Assembly: GCA_041911695.1 (NCBI GenBank)
Contig: JAYROM010000166.1
Span: 1 to 15,929, forward strand
Origin: Pseudaeromonas sp041911695
GTDB taxonomy: Bacteria > Pseudomonadota > Gammaproteobacteria > Enterobacterales > Aeromonadaceae
Reading direction: 5' to 3'
DNA length: 15,929 bases
The notes under the pieces were generated by a model, which saw only the letters and a list, made by a program, of their open reading frames with translations, had not been told where the DNA came from and did not search any database. Below are positions 14,182 to 15,929 of the stretch, in pieces (position 1 is the stretch's first letter; each line of letters opens with the position of its first letter). The translations under genes and the position numbers were made by a program.

Positions 14182-14248
14182 CGCCAACCGTTGGCGGCAG
14201 GGATGCCGCCATCGAGCCCCCATGGAGGGGTTGACGGCGTGTTGGCGG
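14182..14248. repeat. Structured intergenic repeat, copy 2 (three-way junction)
   Basis: This has the same fold as copy 1 at 3191-3254: outer stem CGCCAAC/GTTGGCG (14182-14188 with 14241-14247), conserved GCGT bulge (14237-14240), hairpin GGCGGCA-ggga-TGCCGCC (14193-14210) and hairpin AGCCCC/GGGGTT (14215-14220 with 14227-14232). It lies between ugpB and ugpA inside the operon, where it could protect the ugpB end of the message, as REP elements do between malE and malF. Confidence 0.8.
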
Positions 14249-14305
14249 AAGAGAGGGTCTCACCGAAGTGCTTAACTGACCCGCATTCCACTTGAGAAGA
14301 AGATG

Positions 14306-14333
14306 GTCCGCCCGGCAGCACGCGCGGGCGGAC
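14306..14333 (-). terminator. Hairpin just after ugpB (partial terminator or mRNA stabiliser)
   Basis: The perfect 9-bp stem GTCCGCCCG/CGGGCGGAC (14306-14314 with 14325-14333) begins about 15 bases after the ugpB stop. On the minus strand it is followed by CATCTTCTTCTC, which is pyrimidine-rich but lacks a T run. Termination is probably partial, since ugpA needs read-through. Confidence 0.55.
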
Positions 14334-14348
14334 AACCGCGACAGCGGA

Positions 14349-15671
14349 TTACTTGGCGGTGCGGGCGAAACGTTCGAGCAGATCGTTGCCCCGCGCCACC
14401 GCATCATCCAGTGCGGCTTGCGGGCTCTTCTTGCCGGTCCAGACGTTTTCCAGCTCTTCGTCGATCACGGTGCGGATCTGCGGCATATTGCCCAGACGCA
14501 GGCCACGGGTATCGGCAGTAACCTGACCCAGCATCTGCTTGACGCCGATATCTGCGCCCGGATGTTGCGCGTAGTAGCCGGACTTTTTGGTCAGCTCGTA
14601 AGCGGCCATGGTCACCGGCAGATAACCGGTCGACTGGTGCCAGTCAGCCTGCACCTCAGGCTTGGAGAGGAAGGTCAGGAACTTGGCCACCCCCTTGTTC
14701 TCGACCGCCGGATGACCGGCCATCGCCCACAGCGAAGCGCCACCGATGATGGTGTTCTTCGGCGCACCGGCCGCATCCGGGTAGTACGGCAAGGTAGCCA
14801 CTGCGAAACGGAACTTTGCATTCTGGCGCACGCTGGCCAGCGAGGCCGACGAGCCCATAAAGATGTCGCACTCACCGTTGTAGAACAGGGTCTGCGACTC
14901 ACTCTTGCGGCCGGCATAGCGGAACTCACCGGCCTGCATCATCTTCTGCAGGTTGGTGATATGACGGACATGCAGCTGGCTGTTGAACAGCAGCTTGCTG
15001 TCCAGCCCAGCAAAGCCGTTGTGCTGGCTGGCAAACGGCACATTGTGCCAGGCGGAGAAGCTCTCCAGCTGCACCCATGACTGCCAATCGGTGGTGAAAG
15101 CGCACTTGTCGCCAGCGGCCTTCAACTTGTCGGCAGCCGCAAACAGTGCCGGCCAGGTAGCCGGTGGCTGCTGGTCATCCAGCCCGGCGCGCTTGAAAGC
15201 ATCCTGGTTGTAATACATAACGGTGGTCGAACTGTTGAACGGGAACGACATCATCTCGCCTTGCGTGGTGGTGTAGTACCCCACCACCGCCGGCAGGAAG
15301 GCGTGCGGATCAAACGCCTCGCCGCTCTGCTTCATCAGCTCGGCGACGGGTAACACAGCCCCCTTGGCATGCATCATGGTCGCGGTGCCGACCTCGAACA
15401 CCTGCAGCAGGTTGGGCGCCTTGCCGGCACGGGTAGCGGCAATCCCGGCCGACAGGGTCTCGTCGTAATTACCCTTGAATACCGGAACGACCTTATACTC
15501 GCTCTGGCTATCATTAAACTGCTTGGCCAGCGCGTTCACCTTGTCGTTAAGCGGGCCAGTCATGGCGTGCCACCACTGGATCTCCACTGCGGCTTGTGCC
15601 GGCAGAGCCAAACCAAAGGAGAGCGCCAGGGCGGCGCAGAGCAGAGAGCGGGTGCGTCCGAAATTGTCCAT
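14349..15671 (-). CDS. ugpB: Periplasmic glycerol-3-phosphate-binding protein UgpB
   Basis: The 440-residue protein (E. coli UgpB: 438) has a Sec signal, MDNFGRTRSLLCAALALSFG, ending near PAQA. It then follows UgpB closely: KGNYDETLSAGIAATRAGKAP, LQVFEVGTATMM, PFNSSTTVMYYN, NTIIGGASLW, DWHQSTGYLPVT, GLRLGNMPQIR and VWTGKKSPQAALD. It captures glycerol-3-phosphate and glycerophosphodiesters in the periplasm and delivers them to UgpAE. I chose the ATG at 15671 as the start giving a normal signal; 15686 is the alternative, and earlier in-frame starts would include the Pho promoter. It is the first gene of the operon. Confidence 0.95.
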   Translation of the reverse strand: MDNFGRTRSLLCAALALSFGLALPAQAAVEIQWWHAMTGPLNDKVNALAKQFNDSQSEYKVVPVFKGNYDETLSAGIAATRAGKAPNLLQVFEVGTATMMHAKGAVLPVAELMKQSGEAFDPHAFLPAVVGYYTTTQGEMMSFPFNSSTTVMYYNQDAFKRAGLDDQQPPATWPALFAAADKLKAAGDKCAFTTDWQSWVQLESFSAWHNVPFASQHNGFAGLDSKLLFNSQLHVRHITNLQKMMQAGEFRYAGRKSESQTLFYNGECDIFMGSSASLASVRQNAKFRFAVATLPYYPDAAGAPKNTIIGGASLWAMAGHPAVENKGVAKFLTFLSKPEVQADWHQSTGYLPVTMAAYELTKKSGYYAQHPGADIGVKQMLGQVTADTRGLRLGNMPQIRTVIDEELENVWTGKKSPQAALDDAVARGNDLLERFARTAK

Positions 15672-15704
15672 TGCCAAGCCATCCATACCTGTGTGATGAA
15701 AGAG

Positions 15705-15732
15705 CCCATAGCAGACCATCGATGAATGACAA
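15705..15732 (-). promoter_or_regulatory. ugpB promoter
   Basis: On the minus strand, TTGTCA (15727-15732) and TATGGG (15705-15710, preceded by an extended TGC) are 16 bp apart. The -35 is embedded in the last PhoB repeat, the usual arrangement at Pho promoters, where PhoB takes over recognition of a poor -35. Confidence 0.6.
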
Positions 15733-15764
15733 TCCCGCGACATCCGCATGACACTTGGATGACG
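15721..15764 (-). promoter_or_regulatory. Tandem Pho boxes (PhoB binding sites)
   Basis: Reading the minus strand, four consecutive 11-mers begin CGTCATC, TGTCATG, TGTCGCG and TGTCATT (15754-15764, 15743-15753, 15732-15742, 15721-15731). These are PhoB-type heptamers (CTGTCAT) at exact 11-bp spacing, so two tandem Pho boxes. They indicate induction of ugp by phosphate starvation, as in E. coli. Confidence 0.85.
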
Positions 15765-15792
15765 CCCAAACGGGCCAATACACGGAGCACCC

Positions 15793-15929
15793 ATGCAGGA
15801 AGGTTTGTTACTACTACAAGTTGTCAGTGGCAGTCTGGGGGCTGGCTATCTGTTGTTTGCCAAACGCCAGCAGCGCATCTTGCCGTTGCTGTGCGGCATC
15901 GGCCTGATAGTGTTGCCCTGGCTCACCGA
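15793..15929 (+). CDS. Small membrane protein, 3' end outside window
   Basis: The visible 45 residues begin MQEGLLLLQVVSGSLGAGYL and include a hydrophobic pair of segments around a basic turn (AKRQQR), followed by LPLLCGIGLIVLPWLT. GGAG lies 5 bases before the ATG. This resembles the family of about 65-70-residue membrane proteins common in Shewanella, Vibrio and Aeromonas, often labelled amino acid transport protein without experimental basis. It is divergent from ugpB, with only 121 bases between, so its promoter must share or adjoin the Pho region. Function unknown. Confidence 0.65.
   Translation, partial: MQEGLLLLQVVSGSLGAGYLLFAKRQQRILPLLCGIGLIVLPWLT

Overview
The window is GC-rich Gram-negative DNA, most likely from a gammaproteobacterium of the Aeromonas type. 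The evidence is Enterobacteria-like UgpBAEC proteins, two lipobox-bearing envelope proteins, CRP-, Pho- and LacI-type regulatory sites, and an FkbH/ACP cassette of the kind found in surface-glycan clusters. The genus is an inference; no rRNA or tRNA is present. Nearly all genes are on the minus strand, so the functional order runs from high to low coordinates. The two plus-strand loci are a GGDEF gene and a small membrane-protein gene cut by the right edge.

Right part (about 8.5-15.9 kb). A complete glycerol-3-phosphate ABC importer operon, ugpB-ugpA-ugpE-ugpC, lies behind a promoter carrying four PhoB-type direct repeats at exact 11-bp spacing. ugpB and ugpA are separated by 218 bp holding a strong hairpin and a structured intergenic repeat. 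After ugpC comes a 339-bp gap with a LacI-family-like operator and a 12-bp-stem hairpin, then a large lipoprotein GH3 beta-glucosidase with its own intrinsic terminator.

Middle part (about 4.7-8.5 kb). Here lie an AT-rich, hairpin-rich leader, a lipoprotein with four Ig/PKD-like repeats and a C-terminal propeller-like region, and, convergent to it, a membrane GGDEF gene broken by a one-base frameshift. Two diverged copies of a ~100-bp inverted-repeat element sit at 4911-5006 and 8346-8456.

Left part (1-4.7 kb). A cytoplasmic GH1 6-phospho-beta-glucosidase has a well-formed catabolic promoter, with a CRP site near -60 and a palindromic operator inside the -10/-35 spacer. Beyond its terminator is a tightly overlapping four-gene cassette: FkbH-like HAD phosphatase/acyltransferase, acyl carrier protein, AAC(3)-family acyltransferase, and a VOC protein cut by the left edge. 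My reading is that FkbH makes a glyceryl-type thioester on the carrier protein and the AAC(3)-like enzyme passes the acyl group to an amino sugar of a surface glycan.

The most unusual items are the intergenic repeat at 3191-3254 and 14182-14248, whose two copies fold into the same three-way junction with compensatory base changes, and the FkbH-ACP-AAC(3) cassette with its possible non-resistance role.
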